Positions 45,796 through 56,471 of a stretch of 64,000 nucleotides of DNA are shown piece by piece. The notes beneath the pieces are model-generated. The model was not told the origin of the DNA. It saw only the letters and a program-made list of their open reading frames with translations, and did no database searches. The first letter of the stretch is position 1, and every line of letters starts with the position of its first letter. Made by a program: the position numbers and the translations under genes. The DNA lies in assembly GCA_037783415.1 (NCBI GenBank), contig JAZGTN010000180.1, positions 620,001 through 684,000 of the forward strand, written 5' to 3'. Source of the DNA: Leptasterias polaris. Lineage: Eukaryota > Echinodermata > Asteroidea > Forcipulatida > Asteriidae.

Positions 45796-46939
45796 CTGGG
45801 ATGAGTGCTCAACGGGGTGCATTGGCATGGGGCGTGTATTAAGCGCATCAGAGAACTGTGTGTCTTTCAGGGAGTAAAACCTTGTTTGTCATAGAATCAC
45901 AGGCCGACCGAAATCCAATAAACAGTTCACTCAGAGAATTGTTATCCAACTACCTGTCCTGGAGTAAATTTGACAAGGCCCCTAAGAGTTTCAGACTGCT
46001 CAATAACTCTTCTTGTTCCAATTACATGTACTTTACTTTGCTTACTGCTTAATTCTACGCTTAGCCGCTTACCGGACCAAGTAAGGCACATATTTTCATG
46101 GGATGTTAGCGCATAATTCTGGTGCTTACAGTATACAAATTAATGAGGTAACAATTCAAATCCATTCAGGTTGCCATATTTTCTTACTAACCTGTGTAAT
46201 ATGCTTACATGTAATTTTAACCAACAAAATTCTGCTATAGTTAGCTCAAACATTTTCTTACTGTAAAGCAGCACTATGAGATTGGCCCCAATATCAGTTT
46301 CTGATATATTATGTACTTTGTCACAGATGCCCAAATCCACTGCTCTTGGAGTAGTGTACACTGCTATGTCACAGGTCCCATGTATAGAGCTGCCTAATGG
46401 GAATGTACACCTCTGATAATTACTCCAAAAATAATGAACATCAAAACTTTCTTGATACAGAGCACTGGAGAGATATTATAAAACAGTGTCAGAAATGACA
46501 CTCCTTGAAGTTATGTAGTTTTAGAGAAAGGGGTAATTTGTCACAGAAAAAAATGCATCTGAGAAAGGCATCTGACATGTCTGAGAGAAAACAATTCTGT
46601 GCAACAAGTGTTTTCTTGCAACTTTGATGACCAAATGAGCTGGAATTGTTGACAGGTCTCTAGCCTTGACCAGGGCGTTGGAGTTTTAGTTTTAATTATT
46701 CATTTTTTTTTTTTGATTAGGTGGTTTCCCTTTGCGCTGTTGTGCCATCCACCCAAGCTATGTGCAGTCTCTAGATGTACACATGCATGTGTAACCCAGT
46801 GCTTGCGTGGTGTGAGATGTACACGTAGACTCTCTGAATCAACGCCTTGATGGTTCTGTTTTGAGCTAGCTAGGGTCATAATGCGTGCGGAAGAAAAGAC
46901 CCCATTGGTCAGTGGCGGAAATCATGTTTACTAACAGGA
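45796..46939. other. No gene recognised
   Basis: AT-rich; small ORFs on both strands are unconvincing. Confidence 0.4.
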
Positions 46940-47245
46940 TGGGGGGGGGGGGGCATTTCGCAATCATTCGCAGTCGCCATTTCAGTACACTCCATTTTTA
47001 AAAGAGATGCTTACCGTTAAACAAAGAAAAAAGAAAATTGTACCATTGAAATTCTTTCTCTATCACCACTAACATCATAACAGTAGGGCCTTTAGGTTTA
47101 ATATTTAAATTACAAAAGCAGTTAGCAACATAAAATTAATCAGTTACGAATGTTCTCCACTGTAAAGATTAAGTGTTGACAACATTTGAAGATAACATCA
47201 CCCTCAGATAAAATTGACTCGTCCAACCAGTCTCAGCGGCCACAG
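46940..47245 (+). repeat. Poly-G-headed dispersed repeat, copy 2
   Basis: Same order of blocks as 8048-8825, with the middle missing. Confidence 0.65.
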
Positions 47246-47405
47246 TGTTCGATGTACGTATGTGGAAGCATGGTACAAAGGTCACGATGAAGGAAGCTTG
47301 TTATTGGACCGTCAAAAATGAATCATTCATTTGCCTCCAATTCTGCGCTGTTCGCAGTCGGCCGAACAAAATATTTAAATATTCATGATCTTCATACAGC
47401 ATATC

Positions 47406-47457
47406 CGCTAGCCCCCCTATTTTCGTCCCAATAGTGGATGAAAATGGGGGGCTAGCG
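47406..47457. repeat. Strong hairpin
   Basis: CGCTAGCCCCCC and GGGGGGCTAGCG are perfect 12-bp arms, extended by ATTTTCGTCC against GGATGAAAAT (one mismatch, one bulge), around a 6-nt loop. The size resembles a small fold-back element or a pre-miRNA-like stem; no relatives were seen in the window. Confidence 0.75.
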
Positions 47458-47924
47458 AATATAAATATCAAGAAACACATTAAACCTGGAAGTTATAGAC
47501 CCTACAAAGTACAAGGCAGTCGGCCTGACGGCCTCCGCATGCGGACTGTAATACAAGTGCGGATGAACCGCACACGTAGTACACAGTCATATTACGCACA
47601 GTGCTAGTGTACAGCTACATGTAGCTACGGGTTGGTTTTACGGCCTGTTTTTCGGAGTGAAAACTTCGACCGCCTTGAGCAAGACTACCACTTTCTTAAT
47701 ATTGTGGTCTTATTGTGCCACACACATTTCTCAAAAATAGAATGTTTATGCTTTAAAGTTGAACCAATGTCCAAATTGGATCGTGTTAATTTATGTTTTG
47801 CTTCAAAAACCATGGAGCGCATTCTTGGGATTTGCACAATCTTAAATTGATTTCAATATGCACTGGAACCAACACACACGTTAGGGTTCAATCGTTAAAT
47901 ATTATCCAATTGTTAAAATACCTT

Positions 47925-48020
47925 ATAAGTAAATATTGCGCCATTGATTTGGACTAATGGGAACACCCCCACCCATGTATGAAGTCAAAAATATAGATTG
48001 GATTATTTACTAGAGTACAT
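47925..48020 (+). repeat. Third copy of part of the duplicated segment
   Basis: AAGTAAATATTGCGCCATTGATTTGGACTAATG..ACACCCCCAC matches inner parts of copy A (43955-44050) and copy B (49650-49745). It sits immediately before copy B, pointing to a past triplication or an unequal exchange. Confidence 0.75.
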
Positions 48021-48111
48021 TGAAATGGGAAGCTCTCTTTGTTGGGCTAGACTCGACCATCTCTAGGCCTTTATAACGCATCGCCTATAATCAGCCATTA
48101 TGGCATGCTGG

Positions 48112-48400
48112 AATCGCTCACCTACTGAGCAGTTAACAGTACTGGACACAAGTTTGGGTGTTTCTGATCAGAAGAGTGCTACAGGTTTGAATCCTGGCTG
48201 TGTCATTTGTTACCTTGAGCAAGACACTTTATCATAATTGCTAAGTCCTTCAAATGGGACATTTAAGCACTAGGGCCTAGGTTCCATACATTGTACATTG
48301 TACAATGCATGTACAGTAGGTCTGCACGTAAAACAACTCTGAACACTTACCGTGGAAGAGTGTCTGGTGAGCACCCTTGCTTACTGGTTTACATGTACTT
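48112..48400 (+). mobile_element. tRNA-derived SINE, copy B partner of 42130
   Basis: GTTTCTGATCAGAAGAG, GGTTTGAATCCTGG, TTGAGCAAGACACTTTATC; same insertion point as in copy A. Confidence 0.65.
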
Positions 48401-48503
48401 AGACTAAATGTACAATGTACAGGAATTAGGTTCACTTAAGAGGCATCGTTTGTTTCATTACCAGAACTATAATTATGATAATAATCTTGGTTAACAATTA
48501 CAG

Positions 48504-48713
48504 AAACATTCTGAAATCAAAGGCTCCTCCTTGTTGGTGGCGCTCCACATCCCTTCTCAGAGATCAAGATCACCGAGGAGTTGAAGCAATACAACAAGGA
48601 GTTCTTATAAATCAAGTGTAAATTTGAGAGTTGACCGTTTGGTTTTCATGAGAGAGCATGGAGGAAGGAACATACAGACAAGAGCTTTCCAAACGAGTAC
48701 TCCACTGCTGTGG
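48504..48713 (+). pseudogene. RNGTT: mRNA capping enzyme (RNGTT) exon, broken copy B
   Basis: Same exon as 42514-42716. Here ITEELKQYNKE is intact where copy A has lost a base. An extra TTCTTATAAA-type stretch after NKE brings a stop, and FESD has become FES-stop. The 14-nt excess before HTDKSFPNEYSTAV is shared with copy A, so that lesion came before the duplication. Splice sites are kept. Confidence 0.7.
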
Positions 48714-49963
48714 GTAAGTCAGATTAACTTGCACCTTCTTCATGAAGACCACCACAGCATACAGATTTTAATATTGAGTTGTTGTACATAATCTTTTCAG
48801 AGCCACAACAACTCAAAGACAGATTTCAGGTACATGTACATGGTGTTACCACAAACTTTACTTGATTGTTTGAGTAGTGGTTTATGAGAGATATGTTACC
48901 ACAAACCTTTCTAAATTGTATCTCCACCATGCAAAGTTTCAAATACCAATTATCTTCTAAGTTCTACCATGTTCCTCTTCGTACTATTTTACCGTTGGAC
49001 AATTATGCTCCATATACATATACATGTAAATATATACAAGTAAATTATGCTCCATTGGTATTGATATAAAATCAAAGTAAACATTTGATACTAGTACCGA
49101 TCAGTTGCAAATAATATCTATATCTAATATGTTTTATTCTGGTGTGCTTAAAATGAATAATCAAAATAAGCTTGTGTGAATGTGTGCCAAATTCCTGACA
49201 AGACATAAGCTTGTCAAGCAATTCAACAGAGTGTACCACTTTGCATCCCTTCTATAGCAGGTTTTACAATATTTGTTAAAGTACCTACATGTACATGTAT
49301 GTACATGTACATGATGTACATGTATAAGCCACCCAAAAATACTTTCAACATTTGAATGGTTATACTGAAAAGAAATTAAGGGATTCAGTTTTGTTTCTTC
49401 TGAATCACCCAAGCATTTCCTTCAAAAATTAACGGGAATAGTTCTGTCAATTATTTGGGTAATCAAAATATGAGGATAATAAAAAAAAAATCATAATAAT
49501 AATGAAGAGTCATCAAATGAAATAATTAAAAGCACAGCAAGTCAACAACTTAGTACACAGATGAAATAATCTGAAACAAGTTTAAGAGAGAAAGTGCACA
49601 AGGCATGGTAACTAAAGAAGTAACCTATACATGTATATACATGTATAGGCCTAAGTAAATATTACGCCACTGATTTGGAGTAATGCAGACACCCCCACAT
49701 GAAGAAAAAAATACCAATTTGTTTATTTACTACATGGTAATTTCCATGTAGCCAACAGCTGTGCACAATAGGTACATGTATGTGCACACATGTGGGTCAG
49801 AGTTTGCATGGCATTGACAGCAGGTAAAAAAATGTAACTCGGGTCTATGCGCCCTCTACTGTTGGGATTCAAGATTCAGAAAATTTGCCGTTAGATTGTT
49901 TAGAATATTATGCCAAATTAAACTATAGGCCCAAGGATTACTGTAACGATATTAGTACATGTA

Positions 49964-50706
49964 ATTTAAGCATGATCCAATTCCGTCCCTCACACGAGGG
50001 ATGGAAATCGGGACAAATGCCTTTCCTTAGTGAATATAGCAGATAAAAACTGAATTGAACCTATGCATGTATACATGTACATGTATATGTTTACTTGTGA
50101 TGTTAATACACATTCTTAATGTACATGTATTATTTAGTGAAAATCACTTAAAGATTTCAAGCAGGGGTAATTTTTTATGCGTGAGGGACGGACATCAAAA
50201 GAATTGACAAACACTACCATTCTGCACATTTTCAAATAATTTCTTGAAACTTGAATATTTTTATTGATTACTCTCAGTAATTATTAACAAAGAATAGCAA
50301 TGCTTCATGAATTGTCAAAAATGTTCAAGTCAGTTACACTCAGGAAAGTGGAGGGAGTTCTTCAAAAATGTGTGATGACGGACACAATGAGACTTACTTT
50401 TAAAATTAATAAAATTCATCTTGGAATACTTTCAATATGAAAAATATGTAAAAACCATCAAGGGTGCATTGTTAACATTTCACATTCAAAACTTAATTTT
50501 ATTTTATGTTCCTTTTTGTCCAGCCCTCACGCTGGAAATTCGCATGCAATTTCGAGGACACGGTGTGCCTAACCAACAAATTATTTATATTAATTGTTTT
50601 TAGTTTAGTAAAATATGGATCTTTCTCGGCTATTTGAAGTACTGTTTTGATTAATTTGAGAAACTCTCAAATTTTCATCAAATGTTAACCAGTTTTGGAT
50701 CACGCT
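49964..50706. mobile_element. 743-bp insertion in copy B (non-autonomous DNA element)
   Basis: Copy A has uninterrupted sequence at this place. The insert has short inverted ends AGCATGATCCAA and TTGGATCACGCT and is flanked by CATGTA on both sides (49958-49963 and 50707-50712). GAGGGAYGG and its complement occur near both ends. A 60-codon ORF inside is not recognisable. Confidence 0.75.
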
Positions 50707-50805
50707 CATGTACCTTTGGCAATGGCTCTACTCTCTACATCAGCATGTGTGTGCCTCAAAATACCACTGTTAATTGTGCCATGAGGTATGGGTTGGTTGT
50801 TTCAA

Positions 50806-51097
50806 CTAACACCCTGTTCAGACAGGCGCTCCATAGACGCGCCAAACCAAATAAACTTTGGTTTCAGACAGGCAAACTTAACTTAACATTTGCATTAGGT
50901 TCGGCTCATGACAAGATTGACGTCTGAAACCAAGACGCTCCAGAGTCGTTTCAAATGACTGCAACAGTCGATCTTTCGACTTTTAGAGTATCCAGTCGCT
51001 CCTACATGTAACTGTTTCAGACATCGGATTTTTCATGTTCTTAATTCAATAATTTGGTTCAGTGCGACTCAAGGGCACCTGTCTGAAACAGGTGTTA
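50806..51097 (+). mobile_element. MITE family X, copy 2
   Basis: AACACCCTGTTCAGACAGGC and its inverted partner CCTGTCTGAAACAGGTGTT bound about 290 bp that are missing in copy A. The interior is the reverse of 16403-16657. Repeated CTCCAGAGTCG and GACTCTGGAGCG-type words lie inside both. No exact target-site duplication could be fixed. Confidence 0.8.
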
Positions 51098-52205
51098 CAA
51101 TGTACATGCTGGTACGAGTTAATTCACTAATGAGTCTGGTTTTTCTGTGGCCATTTCTTTGTTAGTTTGTGAGTAAGATTGAAATACTTTATGGTTTGCC
51201 TAGGATGACTTGCTTAGTCACTAGGGATGGCTAAAATTTGAATTCTTCCGACTAAAGAGGTGTTGCATTGGGTGCCAAGTCATCACTATGCGTGGAATTA
51301 CACAGGGGCCATGGCGTTAGCCTGGTCTTTGCCTTGGTGCTCCTTCAGATATTTTTCGTAGCATTTAAGACTTTCTAATGAATTGAAAGTGCCCTTTTCA
51401 AAATGAAAAAGGTCTTGCCCTCTCAGATATGACGTTATATGTACGTGCATGTTTTGTTCATGCATGTAAAATTCACATACTTATAAATCATTCTTGGGTC
51501 ATTCAGAATTATCAATATTTTCATGAGTGTACAAACCATTTGCTTGGGAGAAGGAGATGGGCTCTGTGGCAAGATTACCCCTTGTTAATTGATTTTGTGA
51601 TATTGTAACTGGTAGTTTAACTCTCAGTAAGAATCAAGTGTCAACCATCATAACATGTCATAAAGTTTCGTTGTTATTGTCATGGCCAAGAAGTCTAGCA
51701 CAACAGACATACATGTACACGTAATTTAAGGGTTGGTTTTCTGTACATGGAGTTTGTAAGAGAGCCATTTTATACCTCTTAGAAATGAGTACCTCAAGGA
51801 AAGGTAATTAATTGAATGTCTCTGTGGTGAACTGAATGTTTGGGTGTTGCCAGTTGGTACGACTTGCTCATACTTTTAAAACTTAATGTTTTAGACATGC
51901 ATGGATGTTGGGGTGTAATGGTGAGTGTTATAAGACCGATGTCATAACTAACAGTTTGCACCAAATTTGTTTGAAATTGTTATTTCACATGAAGATGCTT
52001 CTCAAAATCTTGTAATACAGAATAAGTCTAAAGGGGGCTGTGTTCATAAAGCATAATTAGTGTGTACATAGTACGTACACGATAATTATCATGTACGCAC
52101 ATCATAATTAACATCTATTAAGCATCATAATTGTCGTCTACGTACACGATAATTTTTAAACCAAACTCCCAGTAAAAACTGTATTCGTAACAAGACAATA
52201 CAACT

Positions 52206-52300
52206 CACATAGTACCGTATTTTCCTGCGGATAAGACGCGTCTTATCTGACTTTTTAGACCCCCAAAACATCGGTGCGTCTTATCTTTCGATGCGTCTTG
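52206..52300. mobile_element. DNA-transposon end-like sequence with GCGTCTTATC words
   Basis: TACCGTATTTTCCTGCGGATAAG runs into GATAAGACGCGTCTTATC (52230-52247), a perfect 18-bp palindrome, then two more CGTCTTATC/CGTCTTGTC words. ACCGTATTTTCC followed by short phased words is a familiar type of eukaryotic DNA-transposon terminus. The other end was not found. Confidence 0.45.
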
Positions 52301-52431
52301 TCTGCTGACGATTGATTTTTTTGGGGATGATCACTGCGTACAATAATACCTTTATTTTGTCCAGTTCAAATCAACGGTCTTTGTGTGAAGAATCCTTATA
52401 CTCAATAATGCGGTCAAACACTGAGACCGTA

Positions 52432-52545
52432 TTTTCATTCCAACATTGCCGCAATCCCCCAGACTGTCCTTTCATTCCAACAATGCCACAACTTGTTCAT
52501 CCCCCATGACCGTGCTTTCATTCCAACAATGCCGCAATGTGTTGG
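52432..52545 (+). repeat. Three tandem TTCATTCCAACAATGCCGCAA units
   Basis: Units start at about 52433, 52471 and 52517, separated by 15-25 nt of variable sequence (CCCCAGACTGTCC, CCCATGACCGTGC). Overlapping ORFs on both strands arise from it. Confidence 0.75.
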
Positions 52546-52849
52546 TACTTTCGGTCCAACAGACGTCGGCGTCGTACAAACGTTTTTCTGTGTGGCCGCG
52601 TATTCGTTCCGAAAATGCTGCAATCAGATTTACTGTCAATGCTGTTGTACAAACGGCATTCACAACCTCTATTGTGTGGTGAACTTTGAGGGTTTTTATT
52701 GTACAGAATATCTCCGAAGTGTGCTTGACGTACTATTATGGCTTGACGTACTATTTAAGGATGGGATAATTAAGTACCAATGTTTGTTGGCCAACCTATA
52801 CGAATTGCACTTTCGTTTGTTTCATTAAACGTTCAAATATTCATTTTTT

Positions 52850-54660
52850 AATTGCCTCTAAAAGAGATGGTTCATGTGTCTGTTTCGTTTATTTCATTTA
52901 ACAAATAAAAAAAATTATCCTTGAAAACAAGGTAATGACCCTTGAAAACAAAACTAACATTATTTAAGAAGAGGATAGATGTTTTAAACAAATATCTTAT
53001 GAACGAGATTATAAGTTTGAAATAAATAAAAAGAACTTTAAAACAAAATCTTATGAACGTGACTCGAGTCACGTATTTTCACAAACAAAACCTTTTTAAA
53101 ATAATAAAAACAATTCCGATGATCCGATCGTCAGTCCCGGAGTGCACATGGAGTTAACGTCTAGCACAATAAATAGGTACACTGTCGTATGGTGTTGCAA
53201 GTAATAGTGTTCGTGATTATTGTGTAGATAGTCATCTACGTACAGCGCGTGTATGTTCGATTCGTATATTCAATACGCATGATAACACTGGGATGCACGA
53301 CACCAGTATTATGCTGGTATTCTGTCAACGTTAACACCATAGCCACTGTTTGTGCTTGATGCATATTACCAGGGAAATGGCATGTCTGGTACCTGTAAAA
53401 CACAGCCTGCATATTGCACTGTGATGGCTGTGTGTTGTTTGCACCAGTTTCTACGTGACATGGTCGACACACAACACACGACGTCAAGTTTGGGCACGTC
53501 ACAAGTAAAAAGTAGTACAACATTTTTTCAGTCATGGCATATCTGCCGTTCCGCCCGTATTGTTTCTTTTGGTTATACCAACTTTAACAAAAACTTTAAC
53601 AGAACTGTGTTTAAAATAAATGTGTTTTATTTTGTCATTTCCAATTCTTATTTTACGACATTTGGTTTGCAATAAATATTTAAACAAGTGACTCGTGACT
53701 CGGACTCGGACCAAGTGACTAAATTTCTTGAATAGTGCCATAGCTAGGAGTATTCCGGGATGGGATAGGAAGAACCTCTGACTGGAGCAAACATTTTTTG
53801 TAGATTCCAGAGTTCAACTAATGGATTTTGAACACGATAAATGCCACTCAACAAAGATGGGATTAATAAGAAAAGAGTTCAAGGAGGAGAATGTTACTAT
53901 AATGATGTTGCTAGAGTCTCACAGCTCTAATTGCCATCTTGAAACATGACTCTTTAGCATTGTCTGCTGCATCCACCTTTTTGAATCACTTGAGGGCTGC
54001 AAACTATTTTACAAAAATTCATTGTTTGTCACTGATTCATTTTAATTGCCGCACATTTCTGCAGAAAGCATTTGAGTTCAACAGCAAAAATGTGATATTT
54101 ACCAGAGGCCTCATAGAAATGATTATTTATTTTACAAACCAATTAAATATTGTATTTCGTCCATCAGCATTTTTAGTACTCTTCGAGAAAATTCTTGTCG
54201 TAAATATAGAATCCAATTGAGTATAATTATAAAAAGCACCAGTAATAGTGTCCTTTTTATGTCTTGCCAATACGTCAGCATTTTCTACTTCCCTAGCCAA
54301 AAGATCAATTTTGTAGCAAATAGGCCCCTACATTATAGTGTACAGACCAGTTTGTAAAATTTATTGTGTTATTTAAAACTCTTTAGTTTCAGTGGAATAA
54401 TTAAACAAATGGTTCTAGGGAGACATTTATTGCGTCATGAACTGATTGTAAAGCTACCGATATTAAGTCAAATTTGGCTAGGCAAATTAATCGTGCAAAT
54501 GGTTCCGAAGAAATTGCAGTTTAACACAAAAAATCATTTATCAAGATATTTTGTTTTGTTGTATTTTCATCTGATATGAGTGAAATAATATTTTGTATGG
54601 ATGCTATTTAATTTCATTTATCTCAGCTTGAACCTTGTTGAGGTCCAGCATAATGTTTAT
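52850..54660. other. No gene recognised
   Basis: AT-rich with many small ORFs, none recognisable. A short duplicated CTTGAAAACAA word occurs at 52920-52950. Confidence 0.4.
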
Positions 54661-54668
54661 TCGTGTCC

Positions 54669-55020
54669 TTACTCATTCTGATAGATTTGAACTGATTCTT
54701 GTGTAGCCACAACCAGATCACCAGCTGGTGTGAATGTAAGACCATTGGGATTTAAAGCACAATCCTTGATGATACATCCAATGTACTTGCCATCAGGACT
54801 GTAATGATGGATCTCAGCTGATGGTGATGATAATGGTATTCTCCATACAGCAACATATATGCTTCCATCCTTGTCACAACACACACCATGAGGCCACCCA
54901 GACTGATTGATATCTACTGAGAATACCACTCTACCATTGTAGTCTACTGATACAAACTCCTTGTATCTGTTGTTGGTGTAGAGGAGTCTCTGTGTACCTC
55001 ACCATGCAATGCTTCAAATC
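54669..55020 (-). pseudogene. NHL-propeller C-terminal fragment (TRIM-NHL relative)
   Basis: The minus strand reads LLYTNNRYKEFVSVDYNGRV, SVDINQSGWPHGVCCDKDGS, IYVAVWR..., IHHYSPDGKYI, NPNGLTFTPAGDLVVATQES, VQIYQNE and stop. The blade pattern and the GVCCD.....I core match exon 2 of the TRIM gene at 13502-14115. Upstream (about 54990) a two-base excess breaks EALHGEVHR from LLYTNN, and no RING, B-box or coiled-coil exon was found within the window to its right. It could be the last exon of a gene with a mis-set acceptor, but a truncated pseudogene is more likely. Confidence 0.65.
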
Positions 55021-55459
55021 CTAACTTCGTTTACACTTCACAAAAGATGTACATTGTGTTTGCAAATGTATTTACCCTTACTTTGGATAGGCCTTTTCGT
55101 CTACATGTGACCTCAAACCCATAATATCCGTCTCCTTTCCAAATTGATTGGCTTTGGGGGGACATGGATCTTCAAATTACCATTTAAAGAAAACAAGGGT
55201 TAAATAAACACACTCCCCTATGTTTTTTGGAAAGCCAAAGAATGTCTTCAAGTAATATTTGGGAACTCAACATAACCGGTTCTTACAGTTAACAGTGCTC
55301 AGTCACACATCAGTGTAAAAGAAATACAAGTATCACTGCAGCTGCTATTAACAGGACTCCAACTGGACCAGTAATGTCCCTTAATGCAGAATACACTTTG
55401 ATATCGGGTAAAAAAACAATAGTATTTAATAGTTTTTTGTGGCATGTCATGGCGATCAA

Positions 55460-55620
55460 TAAGAATTCTGGAATCAAGCTCTGGTGTTTCTGATCAGCAG
55501 ATTGTGGGTTTGAGTCCCCGTCTTGACTCTTGTCTCCTTAAGCAAAATACTTTACAATAATTGAATTTTTCTTGAGACAGAACATTAGGCCCTAGATCTC
55601 TTGTACTGGGATTGGTAGTG
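55460..55620 (+). mobile_element. SINE, 42130-family relative
   Basis: CTCTGGTGTTTCTGATCAGCAG, a B box TGGGTTTGAGTCCC, then AGCAAAATACTTTACAATAATTG; truncated at the 3' side. Confidence 0.6.
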
Positions 55621-56030
55621 CACATTAATAGAATCATGTTCACTTATCTCGGAAGGGCGCCGTTTTTGTAGGCAGCCATTTTTTATATAGCTCCTACTTT
55701 TACCATTTTATTTGCCTTTTTAAGTTGTTGTGTTTTATTGTAAGAGTTCTTCTAGTCACCATCACCGAGATAAATGTCTTGTGGTCCTCTGGGATTCTTC
55801 TCAGCCTGTGAACTGTTTGCTGTTTCTGTAATTTTGTGTTCTACATGTATAACTTGAAGTTCGACATATACACTGTAGTGTAACAAGTATGGATGGCCAT
55901 TGAGACTTGTACTGTTTCCCATATCATTGTGCCTTGGCCGCATTGCTACAATTGTGAAATCCTTTCATGTGCACTGATTAGGACCATTAACAAGAGGTAT
56001 CAACCAACATAGGGCCTACTTCATACTAGA

Positions 56031-56471
56031 ATGGAGATAACTGAGGTACGTGCTTTGTTAATATGCTTCTTGTGTGTTCTTTCCACTGAGGCTACTACAA
56101 TCCGAAATGGCGCTTTCACCAATCAATTTACCACCCATAAAAATTTGCTCAGAAACAGATACCTCAAAGCTCCTATCAGGTATTACCCAAATAGCAGTGC
56201 AACGTTCAGTCTACCAGTAATATGCTGTAGTGACGTACAACCGAACCCAGGACCAGAGTCTCTAACGCAATCGTCAAACAATACGCAGAAATGTAACCGA
56301 TACAGCATAAACCATCTATATTGCATAGGCTCTAGGACTGTTAAAGCTTATCTACCCACGGAGGTTTGGAGCACTATTACAGAGTTAAATCTTCGGCAAA
56401 GTTGCAGGGGAACTAGAGGTGGATATAAGAAATATAAGAAATGTTGTTGTGTAAAAAAGATCGCGATTTAA
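56031..56471 (+). pseudogene. Non-LTR retrotransposon ORF leader with signal-like start and 2A-like peptide
   Basis: 146 codons. Residues 1-21 (MEITEVRALLICFLCVLSTEA) resemble a secretory signal: a short polar start, a Leu/Ile/Cys/Phe core and a small residue at the end. Residues 61-75 are LPVICCSDVQPNPGP, a 2A-like motif (D-V/I-E-x-N-P-G-P, here Q for E), encoded at 56211-56255. 2A-like peptides make ribosomes skip the Gly-Pro bond. They are known in non-LTR retrotransposons and NLR genes of sea urchins and other marine invertebrates. Residues 107-140 (LPTEVWSTITELNL, CRGTRGGYKK) match the basic linker often seen just before the endonuclease of such LINE ORFs. The frame ends at 56471 with no endonuclease or RT following, so this is a truncated copy or a 5' fragment. 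Confidence 0.7.

Larger units (their letters stand above)
48029..51715 (+). repeat. Segmental duplication, copy B
   Basis: Counterpart of 42048-45143 in the same orientation, about 6 kb away. It has two insertions missing from copy A (49964-50706 and 50806-51097) and lacks copy A's retroposon. Confidence 0.9.
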
